From Roseicyclus marinus (lineage in GTDB: Bacteria > Pseudomonadota > Alphaproteobacteria > Rhodobacterales > Rhodobacteraceae), in NCBI RefSeq assembly GCF_036322625.1, contig NZ_AP027266.1, positions 3,413,001 to 3,477,000 of the forward strand: a stretch of 64,000 nt of DNA. The letters run 5' to 3'. The notes beneath the pieces were generated by a model. The model was not told where the DNA came from, did not search any database, and saw only the letters and a program-made list of their open reading frames with translations. The position numbers were made by a program, and so were the translations under genes. Of this stretch, positions 8,843 through 18,888 are shown piece after piece. Position 1 is the first letter of the stretch, and the number at the start of each line of letters is the position of its first letter.

Positions 8843-10414
8843 ATGACCGAGGAAATCAGATACGACGACAGCGCCGAGGTGGAGGTCATCCGCGGCGAGG
8901 CGCGTGTCGAAGCCACGGGCAACCCGCCGCAAGGGGGCGACGGCATGGGGTGTCATGCCGGGGCGGCCGAGATGGAAAAGGCTGCCCGCATGGCGGGCAA
9001 GTCCGAGATCCTCGATCAATACGCCAAGGACTATCCCCAGGGCCCGCATGACAAGCCGCAATCGATGTGCCCGGCTTTCGGCTCGCTTCGCGTGGGCCTG
9101 CGGATGCGCCGCACCGCGACCGTGCTGTCGGGCTCGGCCTGCTGCGTCTATGGCCTGACCTTCGTGTCGCATTTCTACGGTGCGCGCCGGTCTGTCGGCT
9201 ATGTGCCGTTCAATTCGGAAACCCTCGTCACCGGCAAGCTGTTCGAGGATATCCGCGAAGCGGTCCACGACATGGCCGACCCTGACCGGTATGACGCTAT
9301 CGTGGTCACGAACCTGTGCGTGCCCACCGCGTCGGGTGTGCCGCTGCGGCTGTTGCCCAATGAGATCAACGGGGTACGGATCGTGGGCATCGATGTGCCT
9401 GGTTTCGGGATCCCCACACACGCCGAGGCCAAGGATGTATTGGCCGGCGCGATGCTGAACTATGCCCGCAAAGAGGTGGAGGCTGGCCCCGTCCAGGCCC
9501 CCGTTTCGGGCAAATCCGATCGTCCGACAGTGACCCTGTTGGGCGAAATGTTCCCTGCAGACCCTTTGGGTATTGGAGGGATGCTCGCGCCACTCGGTCT
9601 GGCGGCAGGTCCGGTCGTTCCCTGCCGTGAGTGGCGCGAGCTCTATTCTGCGCTCGACAGTCAAGTCGTCGCCGCCATCCACCCGTTCTACACCGCCGCC
9701 ATCCGCGAATTCGAAGCGGCCGGGCGTACGATCGTGGGATCTGCCCCGGTGGGTCTGGATGGCACGGCCGAATGGCTTGACGCGATTGCCGACGCCTATG
9801 GCGTGACCGAGGACAAGCTGGCCGCCGCCAAGAATGCCTTCCTGCCCGCGATCAAGGCGGGATTGGCCGCGAACCCGATCAAGGGAACCATCACGCTTTC
9901 GGGCTACGAGGGTTCCGAATTGCTGGTTGCGCGCTTGCTGATCGAAAGCGGCGCCGAAGTTCCCTATGTCGGTTCGGCCTGCCCCAAGACCAAATGGTCG
10001 GCACCCGATGTGGCATGGCTTGAGGCGCGCGGCGTCAAGGTCAAGTTCCGCGCCAGCCTCGAGGATGATTGCGCCGCGATGGAGGCGATCAAGCCCGATC
10101 TCGCCATCGGCACCACCCCCGTGGTGCAAAAGGGCAAGGAGCTGGGCATTCCCTCGCTCTATTTCACGAACCTGATTTCCGCACGTCCCCTGATGGGACC
10201 GGCGGGTGCCGGGTCGCTTGGCCAGGTCGTCAACGCCGCCATGGCCAACAAGGACCGCATGGACCACATGCGCGAGTTCTTCGCCGGTGTGGGCGAAGGC
10301 GATACCGCCGGCATCTGGGAAGGCGAACCGAACCTGCGCCCCGATTTCCGGGCACAGCATCAGAAGAAACTCGACAAGCTGGCGCGCGCCGCCAAGGCCG
10401 AGGAGATGATCTGA
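8843..10414 (+). CDS. bchY: BchY, chlorophyllide a reductase subunit Y
   Basis: BchY and BchZ form the catalytic heterotetramer of COR, which reduces ring B of chlorophyllide a. The 523-residue protein shows the NifD-like fold with the cysteine blocks [15 protein letters not shown] and NLCVPTASG expected to bind the catalytic [4Fe-4S] cluster. ATG 8843 is preceded by GAGCGG, and the upstream 20 codons in frame are bchX sequence. The stop TGA overlaps the bchZ ATG by one base (TGATG). Confidence 0.96.
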   Translation: MTEEIRYDDSAEVEVIRGEARVEATGNPPQGGDGMGCHAGAAEMEKAARMAGKSEILDQYAKDYPQGPHDKPQSMCPAFGSLRVGLRMRRTATVLSGSACCVYGLTFVSHFYGARRSVGYVPFNSETLVTGKLFEDIREAVHDMADPDRYDAIVVTNLCVPTASGVPLRLLPNEINGVRIVGIDVPGFGIPTHAEAKDVLAGAMLNYARKEVEAGPVQAPVSGKSDRPTVTLLGEMFPADPLGIGGMLAPLGLAAGPVVPCREWRELYSALDSQVVAAIHPFYTAAIREFEAAGRTIVGSAPVGLDGTAEWLDAIADAYGVTEDKLAAAKNAFLPAIKAGLAANPIKGTITLSGYEGSELLVARLLIESGAEVPYVGSACPKTKWSAPDVAWLEARGVKVKFRASLEDDCAAMEAIKPDLAIGTTPVVQKGKELGIPSLYFTNLISARPLMGPAGAGSLGQVVNAAMANKDRMDHMREFFAGVGEGDTAGIWEGEPNLRPDFRAQHQKKLDKLARAAKAEEMI

Positions 10415-11892
10415 TGCTGATCCAGGATCATGATCGCGCCGGCGGCTACTGGGGGTCGGTCTATGCCTTCACCGCGGTGAAGGGGCTGCAGGTCATCATC
10501 GATGGCCCCGTCGGTTGTGAAAATCTGCCGGTGACGAGTGTTCTGCATTATACGGATGCCTTGCCCCCCCATGAATTGCCCATCGTGACCACCGGTCTGG
10601 GCGAGGAAGAACTGGGGCGCGACGGAACCGAGGGCGCGATGAAACGCGCGTGGGAGGTTCTGGACCCTGCGCTTCCCTCGGTCGTTGTGACGGGTTCCAT
10701 CGCCGAGATGATCGGCGGCGGCGTGACGCCCATGGGCACTAATATCCAGCGTTTCCTGCCGCGCACCATCGACGAGGATCAATGGGAAAGCGCCGACCGC
10801 GCCATGACCTGGATCTTTACCGAATTCGGCATGACCAAGGGCCGGATGCCCCCCGAGAAAAAGCGCGAGGAAGGGGCCGCGCCGCGCGTCAACATCCTTG
10901 GGCCGATGTATGGCACGTTCAACATGCCCTCCGACCTGGCCGAGATCCGGCGTCTGGTCGAAGGCATCGGGGCCGAGGTCAACATGGTCATGCCCCTGGG
11001 CAGCCACCTGGCCGAGATGCGCAACCTCGTGAATGCCGACGTCAACATCGTGATGTATCGCGAATTCGGGCGCGGCTTGGCCGAGGTTCTGGGCAAGCCC
11101 TATCTGCAAGCCCCCATCGGGATCGAATCCACCACGAAATTCCTGCGCAAGCTGGGTGAATTGCTGGGGCTGGACCCCGAGCCCTTCATCGCGCGCGAAA
11201 AGCATTCGACGATCAAGCCGGTCTGGGATCTTTGGCGGTCGGTGACGCAGGATTTCTTTGCCACGGCAAGCTTCGGCATCGTGGCCAATGAAACCTATGC
11301 CCGCGGTGTGCGCCAGTTCCTCGAGACCGACATGGGCCTGCCTTGCGCTTTTGCCGTGGCGCGGATCGCCGGGCGCAAGACCAACAATGACGAGGTTCGC
11401 GCCATGGTGCATGGCAAGCGACCCCTCGTGTTGATGGGCTCGATCAACGAAAAGATGTATCTCGCCGAGATGGCCGGGGGCCATGGGCCGAAACCGGCCT
11501 TCATCCCGGCAAGCTTTCCGGGGGCTGCGATCCGGCGGGCGACCGGCACGCCCTTCATGGGCTATGCGGGTGCGACCTATATCATACAAGAAGTCTGCAA
11601 CAGCCTGTTCGATGCGCTCTTCCACATCCTGCCCTTGGGCAGCGTGATGGATGCCGCCGAGGCCACGCCGACGACGCTGCGCCGCGATTTCCCCTGGGAT
11701 GCGGATGCGCAGGCGCTGCTCGACCGCATCGTCGAGGAACACCCGGTTCTGACCCGCATTTCCGCCGCCAAATCGCTGCGCGACGCCGCCGAAAAGGCCG
11801 CGCTGGCGAAAGGGGCCGAGCGGGTCGTCAAGGATACCGTGCGGGCGCTCGCCCCTACGGGTTTCGATCTCAATGAGGGAGAGGAAAGATGA
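10414..11892 (+). CDS. bchZ: BchZ, chlorophyllide a reductase subunit Z
   Basis: BchZ is the second catalytic subunit of COR, related to NifK/BchB. The 492-residue protein begins [19 protein letters not shown] and carries the cysteine block [13 protein letters not shown] near residue 35. The central [16 protein letters not shown] and C-terminal blocks are conserved. ATG 10414 is used because the upstream in-frame sequence is bchY read out of frame. The 3' end overlaps pufQ by ATGA, which couples pigment synthesis to the puf operon. Confidence 0.96.
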   Translation: MLIQDHDRAGGYWGSVYAFTAVKGLQVIIDGPVGCENLPVTSVLHYTDALPPHELPIVTTGLGEEELGRDGTEGAMKRAWEVLDPALPSVVVTGSIAEMIGGGVTPMGTNIQRFLPRTIDEDQWESADRAMTWIFTEFGMTKGRMPPEKKREEGAAPRVNILGPMYGTFNMPSDLAEIRRLVEGIGAEVNMVMPLGSHLAEMRNLVNADVNIVMYREFGRGLAEVLGKPYLQAPIGIESTTKFLRKLGELLGLDPEPFIAREKHSTIKPVWDLWRSVTQDFFATASFGIVANETYARGVRQFLETDMGLPCAFAVARIAGRKTNNDEVRAMVHGKRPLVLMGSINEKMYLAEMAGGHGPKPAFIPASFPGAAIRRATGTPFMGYAGATYIIQEVCNSLFDALFHILPLGSVMDAAEATPTTLRRDFPWDADAQALLDRIVEEHPVLTRISAAKSLRDAAEKAALAKGAERVVKDTVRALAPTGFDLNEGEER

Positions 11893-12107
11893 CGGACTTC
11901 ACCTCTGACCATCCGGTCAGCCGGCACAAACCGCCGAAGACCGAGTTCATGATCTATTTCGGGATCATTTTCCTCGCGACGCTGCCGCTGGCGACCATCA
12001 CATGGGCGCTCGCAGCGATCCGCGCAGGCAACATGACCGACAAGGGACCGATCAAGCGCGCCTGGAGCCAGGCGCGGATCATCACACCGATGATCTTTTC
12101 GGCCTGA
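11889..12107 (+). CDS. pufQ: PufQ, bacteriochlorophyll-linked assembly protein
   Basis: PufQ is a small membrane protein that promotes bacteriochlorophyll delivery or complex assembly; its mechanism is not settled. The 72-residue product has a charged N-terminus, one hydrophobic segment ([21 protein letters not shown], residues ~21-41) and a basic C-terminus ending in PMIFSA, all typical. It overlaps the bchZ stop by 4 bp. The 216 bp to pufB include a hairpin and the pufB ribosome site. Confidence 0.93.
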   Translation: MTDFTSDHPVSRHKPPKTEFMIYFGIIFLATLPLATITWALAAIRAGNMTDKGPIKRAWSQARIITPMIFSA

Positions 12108-12246
12108 CAAGGCTCCGACCTGCCCAACAGACCCTGTCGTCAGACCACAGGGGGGCAAGGACGGGCCACACGAAACACTCGGCGTGACGACCGGAGCCGA
12201 CACGAAATTCGCCACATCCCGGGGCAACGCGGGGTGGGGTGGATGG

Positions 12247-12272
12247 CCGGCAGGGCAATGAGGCCTTGCCGG
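12247..12272. other. Hairpin in the pufQ-pufB leader
   Basis: CCGGCAGGGC and GCCTTGCCGG pair over 10 bp (one G-U) with a 6-nt loop. It lies about 50 nt upstream of the pufB ATG in the 12108-12323 spacer, where puf mRNA is often processed. No PpsR site is seen in this spacer. A role in mRNA processing or stability is inference. Confidence 0.5.
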
Positions 12273-12323
12273 GGCCCGGCCGCGGGGTTCGCGGCATCGG
12301 TCTAACGTTCCGGAGGAAAGTTA

Positions 12324-12473
12324 ATGGCTGATAATTCCGACCTGTCCTTCACGGGTCTTACCGACGAGCAGGCGCAAGAGCTGCACGCGGTGTACATGAG
12401 CGGGCTCTGGCTGTTCTCGGCCGTCGCCCTGGTGGCTCATCTCGCCACGTACATCTGGGCACCCTGGTTCTGA
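12324..12473 (+). CDS. pufB: PufB, LH1 antenna beta polypeptide
   Basis: This is the beta subunit of the core light-harvesting ring around the reaction centre. The 49-residue protein reads [20 protein letters not shown] at the start, then one transmembrane helix with the bacteriochlorophyll-ligating His39 (VAHLATYIW) and a WAPWF end. GGAGGAAAG at 12311-12319 is a strong ribosome site just upstream of the ATG. pufA follows after 15 bp. Confidence 0.97.
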   Translation: MADNSDLSFTGLTDEQAQELHAVYMSGLWLFSAVALVAHLATYIWAPWF

Positions 12474-12488
12474 GGAAGGAGCAACAAC

Positions 12489-12653
12489 ATGGCTAAGTTC
12501 TACAAGATCTGGCTCATTTTTGACCCCCGCCGCGTTTTCGTGGCCCAGGGCGTCTTCCTGTTCCTTCTCGCGGCGATGATCCACCTGGTGGTTCTGTCGT
12601 CGGGCCTGAACTGGTTCGAGTCCGCAGCTGCAACCGCTGGCTTCGGCGGTTGA
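12489..12653 (+). CDS. pufA: PufA, LH1 antenna alpha polypeptide
   Basis: This is the alpha subunit of LH1. The 54-residue protein starts [20 protein letters not shown], has one transmembrane helix with the ligand His32 (AAMIHLVVL), and ends AGFGG. A GAGGAAGGAGC ribosome site overlaps the pufB stop region. Two hairpins follow immediately, in the position where Rhodobacter has the segmental-stability hairpins that raise LH1 over RC mRNA. Confidence 0.97.
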   Translation: MAKFYKIWLIFDPRRVFVAQGVFLFLLAAMIHLVVLSSGLNWFESAAATAGFGG

Positions 12654-12660
12654 CCTGCTG

Positions 12661-12680
12661 CCCGCGCCTTTGGGCGCGGG
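12661..12680. terminator. pufA-pufL intercistronic hairpin 1
   Basis: CCCGCGCC and GGCGCGGG form an 8-bp stem with a TTTG loop, 8 bp after the pufA stop. No T-tract follows, so it is more likely an RNA-stabilising or partial-termination element than a full terminator, consistent with pufLMC lying downstream. Confidence 0.75.
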
Positions 12681-12688
12681 TCATCTCT

Positions 12689-12723
12689 GCTGCGGGCGGT
12701 GCCGTGACCGCTTCGCCCGCAGC
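12689..12723. terminator. pufA-pufL intercistronic hairpin 2
   Basis: GCTGCGGGCG and CGCCCGCAGC form a perfect 10-bp stem. The 15-nt loop holds a further GGT/ACC pairing. Together with hairpin 1 it separates the antenna genes from the RC genes and probably protects the pufBA transcript from 3' decay, as known for Rhodobacter puf mRNA. Confidence 0.78.
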
Positions 12724-12792
12724 GATCCGAATGACTTGACTGACGGCTGACCGGCGCTGCCCGTTGACGCCGCCGAACGCGGAGACAGACGC

Positions 12793-13692
12793 ATGGCTTT
12801 GCTAAGCTTCGAAAAAAAATATCGCGTCCGCGGAGGGACGCTGATTGGCGGCGATCTGTTCGATTTCTGGGTGGGCCCGTTTTACGTGGGCTTCTTCGGA
12901 GTGACGACAGCCTTTTTCGCCTTGTTGGGGACGATCCTGATCTTCTGGGGAGCTGCCATGGATGGCAACTTCAACCCCTGGACGATCAATATCGCGCCCC
13001 CTGACCTGAGCTATGGGCTCGGGTTCGCGCCGCTCATGGAGGGCGGTCTTTGGCAGATCATCACCTTCTGCGCGGTCGGGGCCTTCGTGTCCTGGGCGCT
13101 GCGCGAGGTGGAGATCAGCCGCAAGCTGGGCATGGGCTATCACGTGCCCTTTGCCTTCGGTTTCGCGATCTTCGCCTATGTCACGCTGGTGGTCTTCCGC
13201 CCGCTGCTGATGGGCGCCTGGGGTCATGGATTTCCCTACGGGATCTTCAGCCACCTCGATTGGGTCTCGAACGTCGGCTATGCCTACCTGCACTTCCACT
13301 ACAATCCGGCACACATGATCGCCGTCACCTTCTTCTTCGCGACGACCTTCGCGCTCGCGTTGCATGGTGGCCTGATCCTGTCGGCAGCCAACCCCGAGAA
13401 GGGCGAGGAAGCCAAGACCCCGGATCACGAGGACACGTTCTTCCGCGATTTCATCGGCTATTCGATCGGCACGCTGGGCATCCACCGCGTCGGTCTGCTT
13501 CTGGCGCTGAACGCGGGCTTCTGGAGCGCGGTCTGCATCATCATCTCCGGCCCGGTCTGGACCTCCGGCTGGCCCGAATGGTGGAACTGGTGGTTGACCC
13601 TGCCGATCTGGCCGGACCCCGGTGTCGTCTATGACAGCACGGGCATGGCGACCTACGGCTCCAACGCCGCCGCAGTCGTGGGAGGAAACTGA
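12793..13692 (+). CDS. pufL: PufL, photosynthetic reaction centre L subunit
   Basis: PufL is one of the two core membrane subunits of the type II reaction centre. The 299-residue protein has five transmembrane helices. His154 and His174 (HLDW and NPAHM) are the bacteriochlorophyll ligands, and His191 and His231 (ALHGG, GIHRVG) bind the non-heme iron, each shifted by one from the Rhodobacter sphaeroides numbers. The C-terminus ([20 protein letters not shown]) is longer than in R. sphaeroides, as in species with a bound cytochrome subunit. pufM starts 3 bp downstream. Confidence 0.98.
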   Translation: MALLSFEKKYRVRGGTLIGGDLFDFWVGPFYVGFFGVTTAFFALLGTILIFWGAAMDGNFNPWTINIAPPDLSYGLGFAPLMEGGLWQIITFCAVGAFVSWALREVEISRKLGMGYHVPFAFGFAIFAYVTLVVFRPLLMGAWGHGFPYGIFSHLDWVSNVGYAYLHFHYNPAHMIAVTFFFATTFALALHGGLILSAANPEKGEEAKTPDHEDTFFRDFIGYSIGTLGIHRVGLLLALNAGFWSAVCIIISGPVWTSGWPEWWNWWLTLPIWPDPGVVYDSTGMATYGSNAAAVVGGN

Positions 13693-13695
13693 GCC

Positions 13696-14703
13696 ATGGC
13701 TTACTTTGAATATCAGAACATCTTCACCCAGGTGCAGGTGCAGGGCGAGCCCGAGATGGGCATGGCCCAGACCGGCGAGAACATCCTGGGTGGCGACCGG
13801 ACCAGGAAGGCGACCTTTTCGACCCTGATCGGTTGGATCGGCAACGCGCAGATCGGTCCCATCTACCTCGGTTGGGCGGGGCTGATCAGCCTTGCCACCG
13901 GCACGCTCTGGTTCAACATCGTTGGCCTCAACATGCTGAGCCAGGTTGGTTGGTCCATTCCCGAATTCGTCCGGCAGCTGTTCTGGCTGGCGCTCGAACC
14001 TCCGGGACCGGAATACGGGCTTTCCATGCCGCCGCTCAATGACGGTGGCTGGTACATCATCTCCAGCTTCTTCTTGCTGATCTCGGTGATGAGCTGGTGG
14101 CTCAGGACCTATCTCCTGGCCGCGCAGCACAAGATGGGCAAGCATATCGCCTGGGCCTTTCTGGCGGCGATCTGGCTCTTCCTTGTCCTCGGCCTGTTCC
14201 GTCCCGTCCTGATGGGATCCTGGAGCGAGGCGGTGCCCTATGGCATCTTCCCGCACCTTGACTGGACCACGGCCTTCTCGATCCGCTACGGGAACCTCTA
14301 CTACAACCCGTTCCACGCCCTTTCGATCGTGTTCCTCTATGGCTCCGTCCTGCTGTTTGCGATGCATGGCGCGACCATCCTTGCCGTCTCCCGCTATGGT
14401 GGCGACCGGGAACTGGAGCAGATCTATGACCGTGGCACGGCATCCGAGCGGGCGGGTCTGTTCTGGCGCTGGACCATGGGTTTCAACGCCACGATGGAAG
14501 GCATTCACCGTTGGGCTTGGTGGTTCGCGGTCCTGACCCCGATCACTGGCGGCATCGGCATCCTTCTGACCGGCACTGTCGTGGACAATTGGTTCATCTG
14601 GGCCATCGAACACAACTTCGCACCCGAATACCTGGGCGCTTACGGCTACGAAGCCTACGGCACCTATGCGGATTTCGGTGGCATCGCGCCGGGAGGTAAC
14701 TGA
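13696..14703 (+). CDS. pufM: PufM, photosynthetic reaction centre M subunit
   Basis: PufM pairs with PufL. The 335-residue protein shows His187 and His207 as bacteriochlorophyll ligands (HLDW, NPFHALS) and His224, Glu239 and His271 as iron ligands, each shifted by five from R. sphaeroides. Its extended C-terminus ([20 protein letters not shown]...) is the part that contacts a PufC subunit in related complexes. No pufX follows; pufC starts 3 bp after the stop. Confidence 0.98.
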   Translation: MAYFEYQNIFTQVQVQGEPEMGMAQTGENILGGDRTRKATFSTLIGWIGNAQIGPIYLGWAGLISLATGTLWFNIVGLNMLSQVGWSIPEFVRQLFWLALEPPGPEYGLSMPPLNDGGWYIISSFFLLISVMSWWLRTYLLAAQHKMGKHIAWAFLAAIWLFLVLGLFRPVLMGSWSEAVPYGIFPHLDWTTAFSIRYGNLYYNPFHALSIVFLYGSVLLFAMHGATILAVSRYGGDRELEQIYDRGTASERAGLFWRWTMGFNATMEGIHRWAWWFAVLTPITGGIGILLTGTVVDNWFIWAIEHNFAPEYLGAYGYEAYGTYADFGGIAPGGN

Positions 14704-14706
14704 GCC

Positions 14707-15807
14707 ATGTTTCCCAAGTGGTTTGACAACTGGAACAAGGACAATCCGACCAATATCTTCGGCCCCGCCATCGCGGTGGGTGTCGCGGGATCGGCGATCT
14801 TTGTTGCAGCCATGATCGTGGCCTGGGGGCAACCCTTCGCCACGGATCAGATGCAGACCGGTCCGCGCGGCACAGGCATGCATGTGTCGGAATTCGTGTC
14901 GGACCTGGCCGTCTACCCGGATGTGGATGGCTTCGTCACCTCAGAGCCGGTGGTTCCGACCGCCGATTCGCAGATGGCGATCGACGTTCTCGAAGGCGTT
15001 CCCCCCGCGTTGGCCAATGTCACCGTGGAAAACTACGAACGCCTGCTCGAGGCGATGCGGTCCTGGACCGGCATTCCCGACCTTCTGGAACCGGGCAATG
15101 ACAGCTACCAGACCGCACTCGCCTACTCGATGATCGAGATGACGCAGAACATCAACCAGAACTGGGCGGGTCACGTTCAGGCCAATGCCGAGGTGGGGGT
15201 GACCTGTTACACCTGCCACCGCGGCCAGCCTGTCCCGAACAACATCTGGTTCCGCGTCGGGCCGGTCAATTCCAACGTTGCCGGCTGGCCCGCGATCCAG
15301 AACCGGGTGACGATGACCTCCAACTTCACCTCGCTGCCCTCGACCTACCTCGAGCATTTCCTGCTTCAGGACGAGAACGGGCAATATGGTGTGGCGCAGG
15401 TCCATGACCTTGTCAGCCGGGCCGAAAACCCGCCGGGCAGCCCGCTCATCCAGCAGGCCGAAATGACCTATGCCTGGATGAACTACTTCGCCAACTCGCT
15501 GGGGGTGAACTGTACCTTCTGCCACAACACCCGCGCCTTCTACGATCCCTCGCAGGTGACCCCGCAATGGGCCACCGCCAGCCTGGGCATCCTGATGGTT
15601 CAGGAAACGCTGGAGCAGTACATCCTGCCGCTGGAAACCGTCCTGCCGCCTGAACGGCTGGGCCCGGTCTATGCGGATGGGCCCAAACTGGCCTGCCGCA
15701 CCTGCCACCAGGGCGAACAGCAGCCGCTCAACGGGTTGAACGTGATCCACAACTGGCCCGAGCTGGCCGTGGTGGATGACATGCCCGACTACTCGGCCTT
15801 CGAGTAG
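14707..15807 (+). CDS. pufC: PufC, reaction-centre-bound cytochrome c subunit, triheme form
   Basis: PufC donates electrons to the photo-oxidised special pair from the periplasmic side. The 366-residue protein is anchored by an N-terminal transmembrane helix (about residues 18-40) without a lipobox cysteine. Only three CXXCH motifs are present: CYTCH 167-171, CTFCH 269-273 and CRTCH 330-334. The usual first motif, expected between MRSW (117-120) and the SYQTALAYSMIEM block, is absent, so this looks like the triheme type described for Rhodovulum sulfidophilum. It ends the puf operon and is followed by two hairpins. Confidence 0.95.
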   Translation: MFPKWFDNWNKDNPTNIFGPAIAVGVAGSAIFVAAMIVAWGQPFATDQMQTGPRGTGMHVSEFVSDLAVYPDVDGFVTSEPVVPTADSQMAIDVLEGVPPALANVTVENYERLLEAMRSWTGIPDLLEPGNDSYQTALAYSMIEMTQNINQNWAGHVQANAEVGVTCYTCHRGQPVPNNIWFRVGPVNSNVAGWPAIQNRVTMTSNFTSLPSTYLEHFLLQDENGQYGVAQVHDLVSRAENPPGSPLIQQAEMTYAWMNYFANSLGVNCTFCHNTRAFYDPSQVTPQWATASLGILMVQETLEQYILPLETVLPPERLGPVYADGPKLACRTCHQGEQQPLNGLNVIHNWPELAVVDDMPDYSAFE

Positions 15808-15839
15808 GGCGATGCGGGCCCCGGCCCATAGCAGATCCG

Positions 15840-15870
15840 ACCGGGGGCGCGGCCACGCCCCGCCCCCGGT
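15840..15870 (+). terminator. Hairpin downstream of pufC
   Basis: ACCGGGGGCG and CGCCCCCGGT form a 10-bp stem with an 11-nt loop, followed by TTTCGACCTTTCCTT. It probably terminates or stabilises the puf transcript. Confidence 0.75.
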
Positions 15871-15907
15871 TTCGACCTTTCCTTACGTCCCTTCGTGAGG
15901 TTCCTCG

Positions 15908-15942
15908 CCGCGGGCAGGTTCAGACCCTGCTCGCGGTTTTTT
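15908..15942 (+). terminator. Intrinsic terminator before dxs
   Basis: CCGCGGGCAGG pairs with CCTGCTCGCGG (one G-U) around a short loop and is followed by six T residues. It lies only 35 bp before the dxs ATG, so most puf transcription should stop here, and dxs may depend on read-through or on a promoter inside this spacer. Confidence 0.85.
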
Positions 15943-15976
15943 CGTCTCCACCGCCGGTTCGGGAGGACCAGCACAA

Positions 15977-17896
15977 ATGACCGACAGACCCCACACCCCC
16001 GTCCTCGACCGCGTCACCTATCCGGCGGATCTGCGCCGCCTGACCGATGCCGAACTCAAGCAATGCGCCGACGAACTGCGCGCCGAAACGATTTCGGCCG
16101 TGTCGGAAACCGGCGGGCACCTGGGATCGTCGCTGGGTGTGGTGGAACTGACCGTGGCGATCCATGCCGTCTTCAACACCCCCTATGACAAGCTCGTCTG
16201 GGATGTCGGCCACCAATGTTACCCGCACAAGATCGTCACTGGGCGGCGCGACCGCATCCGCACCCTGCGCCAAAAGGACGGGCTGTCGGGGTTCACCAAA
16301 CGGGCCGAGTCCGACTACGACCCGTTTGGCGCGGCGCATTCTTCTACAAGTATTTCCGCGGCCCTGGGCTTTGCCATGGCGCGGGAAATGGGGCAGGCCA
16401 CGGGCGATGCCATCGCCGTGATCGGCGACGGGTCGATCAGTGCCGGCATGGCCTATGAGGCACTGAACAACGCGGGCCATATCGGGCGGCGCCTTTTCGT
16501 CATCCTGAACGACAACGACATGTCGATCGCGCCACCAACGGGGGCCATGTCGAGCTACCTGGCCGGTCTTGCCAAGAATTCGCCGTTCGCCGCGCTCAAG
16601 GATATCGCCGATGGAGTCGCGGCCCATTTGCCCGAGCCGCTGCGGCAGGGGGCCGAACGCGCGCGGGAACTGGTCACGGGCCAACAGAAATCCGCAACCT
16701 TGTTCGAACATCTGGGCTTCACCTATATCGGGCCGGTCGATGGCCATGACATGGGCCAACTTCTTAACGTCTTGCGCAGCGCCAAGGCGCGGGCGACCGG
16801 GCCGGTTCTGATCCATGCCGTCACCGTCAAGGGCAAGGGCTATGCCCCCGCCGAACTGTCGGATGATTGCTATCACGGTGTGAACAAGTTCGATGTCGCG
16901 ACCGGGGTGCAGAAGAAATCCACCCCCAACGCGCCCGCCTATACCAATGTCTTTGGCGAATGCCTGAAACGGCATGCCGAAACCGACAGCCGGGTGGTCG
17001 GCATCACGGCTGCCATGCCGGGTGGCACGGGGCTCAACATCCTGCAAAAGGCGATGCCGGGGCGGGTGTTCGACGTGGGCATCGCGGAACAGCACGCCGT
17101 GACCTTTGCCGCAGGCCTGGCCGCCGGGGGGATGCGCCCCTTTTGCGCGATCTATTCCAGCTTCCTGCAACGTGGCTACGACCAGGTCGTCCATGACGTG
17201 GCGCTGCAGAACCTGCCCGTGCGCTTCATGATCGACCGCGCAGGGCTGGTGGGGGCTGATGGCCCGACCCATGCCGGGGCTTTCGATATCGGTTTTCTTG
17301 CGGCACTGCCCAACATGACCGTCATGGCCTGCGCCGACGAGGCCGAGATGGTCCATATGATGGCCACCGCAACCGCCCATGACAGCGGCCCCATCGCGCT
17401 CCGCTATCCGCGCGGTGAGGGGACCGGCGTGCCGATGCCCGATGTGGGCGAGGTGCTGGAGATCGGCAAGGGCCGCATCCTGCAACAGGGGCGTGACGTG
17501 GCCATCCTGTCCTTTGGCGCCCATCTGGCCGAAGCGACGGATGCCGCCCGCGCGCTCGAGGCGCGGGGGTTGAGCGTGACCATCGCCGATGCCCGTTTCG
17601 CCAAGCCGCTCGATACCGCCTTGGTCGATCAGCTGATGGCGGGCCATTCTGCCGTGATCACGGTGGAACAGGGTGCCATGCTGGGCTTTGGCGCCATCGT
17701 GCTGCACCATCTGGCCGCAACGGGCCAGCTGGATCATGGCGCGGCGATCCGCACCCTGCACCTGCCCGACCGTTTCATCGATCAGGCAAGCCCCGCCGAG
17801 ATGTACGAGGATGCGGGCCTGTCGGCGCAGCAAATCGCCGATGCCGCCCTGTCGGCGCTGGGCGTGGCCAGCCTGTCGGAAAAGGCCCGGGCCTAA
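15977..17896 (+). CDS. dxs: Dxs, 1-deoxy-D-xylulose-5-phosphate synthase
   Basis: Dxs condenses pyruvate and glyceraldehyde 3-phosphate using thiamine diphosphate, the entry step of the MEP isoprenoid pathway. The 639-residue protein has [19 protein letters not shown] near the N-terminus, the TPP-binding [18 protein letters not shown] block (~155) and the conserved glutamate region [14 protein letters not shown]. It is a cluster copy that feeds carotenoid and phytol synthesis. It ends convergently with a minus-strand gene, with only 3 bp between the stops. Confidence 0.97.
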   Translation: MTDRPHTPVLDRVTYPADLRRLTDAELKQCADELRAETISAVSETGGHLGSSLGVVELTVAIHAVFNTPYDKLVWDVGHQCYPHKIVTGRRDRIRTLRQKDGLSGFTKRAESDYDPFGAAHSSTSISAALGFAMAREMGQATGDAIAVIGDGSISAGMAYEALNNAGHIGRRLFVILNDNDMSIAPPTGAMSSYLAGLAKNSPFAALKDIADGVAAHLPEPLRQGAERARELVTGQQKSATLFEHLGFTYIGPVDGHDMGQLLNVLRSAKARATGPVLIHAVTVKGKGYAPAELSDDCYHGVNKFDVATGVQKKSTPNAPAYTNVFGECLKRHAETDSRVVGITAAMPGGTGLNILQKAMPGRVFDVGIAEQHAVTFAAGLAAGGMRPFCAIYSSFLQRGYDQVVHDVALQNLPVRFMIDRAGLVGADGPTHAGAFDIGFLAALPNMTVMACADEAEMVHMMATATAHDSGPIALRYPRGEGTGVPMPDVGEVLEIGKGRILQQGRDVAILSFGAHLAEATDAARALEARGLSVTIADARFAKPLDTALVDQLMAGHSAVITVEQGAMLGFGAIVLHHLAATGQLDHGAAIRTLHLPDRFIDQASPAEMYEDAGLSAQQIADAALSALGVASLSEKARA

Positions 17897-17899
17897 GGA

Positions 17900-18289
17900 T
17901 CAACCGGCCCCGTCGTAGACCACCATCACCTGCGGCGTGGTGCCATACCCAAAGACCCGGATCAGCAGGAACCGGGGCTGGCCCGACATCACGAAACCGG
18001 GGATGAACTCGAACCCGGGCGCGACCTGCCAGATCCGCGGGATCAGCGCGCGATTGGCGGCATCGCCGAAAACGGGGTCCCATTGATCCGCGCGATCCGG
18101 CCTGCCGAACCGGTGCAGGTTGGCGCGGTCCTGTTGCAGCATCGCGCCAAAATCACCCAGGGGCGCACCCGAGCTGTTCCGGAAATCACCGGGTCCGATG
18201 AGCGTGTAATATTCCGCGATCAGGCTCTGGGCCCGCGCCATGGGCGCAAACAGGCTCAGGCAGATCAGGACGATCCAGAAACGGGTCAT
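17900..18289 (-). CDS. Small secreted protein of unknown function
   Basis: This is a 129-residue protein that I do not recognise. It starts with a clear signal peptide (MTRFWIVLICLSLFAPMARA, cleavage before QSL). The mature part is about 109 residues, lacks cysteines and ends QVMVVYDGAG. ATG 18289 is chosen because it begins the signal peptide. It lies downstream of idi on the same strand (77-bp gap) and converges with dxs. Its place between isoprenoid genes does not by itself imply a role in that pathway. Confidence 0.75.
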   Translation of the reverse strand: MTRFWIVLICLSLFAPMARAQSLIAEYYTLIGPGDFRNSSGAPLGDFGAMLQQDRANLHRFGRPDRADQWDPVFGDAANRALIPRIWQVAPGFEFIPGFVMSGQPRFLLIRVFGYGTTPQVMVVYDGAG

Positions 18290-18366
18290 GTGCGGGCTCC
18301 GCGAAAACCGGTGTCGATGCGGGGCGCAAGGTGACCCGGCTTGCGCGCAGGGTCCAGCCCGGATCT

Positions 18367-18888
18367 TCAGGCGCTTTGGAAAATCACCCCGGCGTGGTCG
18401 CGCAGATAAATCTGCAACCACGGTGTAAAGCCCGAGGGGCGATCGATCACCGCGCGCATCAGGTCCGGCAGGGGTTGCCAGATCGTATCCATCACCTCGT
18501 CGGGATTGGGCGTGGGTTCCTGCCCGGCAGGCATTTCGCCCACAAAGATATCCACAACCTCATGCTCGATCAGGCCGCCGCCCACATCGGCGCGATACTC
18601 GACGGTATCGCGGAAAACCAACGGAATTCCGGATATCCCAAGCTCTTGATCGAGCCGCCGCGTGGCGCAATCAAGGGCCGCTTCGCCCCAATGGGGATGG
18701 GTGCAGCAGGTATTTGCCCACAACCCAGGCGTGTGATATTTCCCCATCGCTCGCCTTTGCAGCAGCACTTTGTCCCCGCGCATCAAAAAGACGGAAATCG
18801 CCTTGTGCCGGATGCCCTTTTGATGGGCTTCCAGCTTTTCCACCGGGGTCAATGTGCCGTTCACCCAGGCCGGGATCATGTCGGTCAT
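18367..18888 (-). CDS. idi: Idi, isopentenyl-diphosphate delta-isomerase (type I)
   Basis: Idi interconverts IPP and DMAPP for GGPP synthesis. The 173-residue protein is a Nudix-fold type I isomerase. It contains the catalytic-cysteine block LWANTCCTHPHWGE (about 56-69) and the Nudix helix ATRRLDQELGI, and the C-terminal half has the ENPDEV-like PNPDEVMDT block. The ATG overlaps the bchP stop by 4 bp, so it is co-translated with bchP-bchG. Confidence 0.96.
   Translation of the reverse strand: MTDMIPAWVNGTLTPVEKLEAHQKGIRHKAISVFLMRGDKVLLQRRAMGKYHTPGLWANTCCTHPHWGEAALDCATRRLDQELGISGIPLVFRDTVEYRADVGGGLIEHEVVDIFVGEMPAGQEPTPNPDEVMDTIWQPLPDLMRAVIDRPSGFTPWLQIYLRDHAGVIFQSA

Noticed and set aside
14703-14707. 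pufX after pufM
   Set aside because: pufM is followed directly by pufC (3 bp); there is no space for pufX.
12802-14883. Long open frame (693 codons) on the minus strand opposite pufL-pufM
   Set aside because: It is the mirror of strongly conserved RC genes; high G+C makes long antisense frames common, and the product has no family pattern.
15920-17833. 637-codon minus-strand frame opposite dxs
   Set aside because: Antisense shadow of dxs, no homologous blocks.
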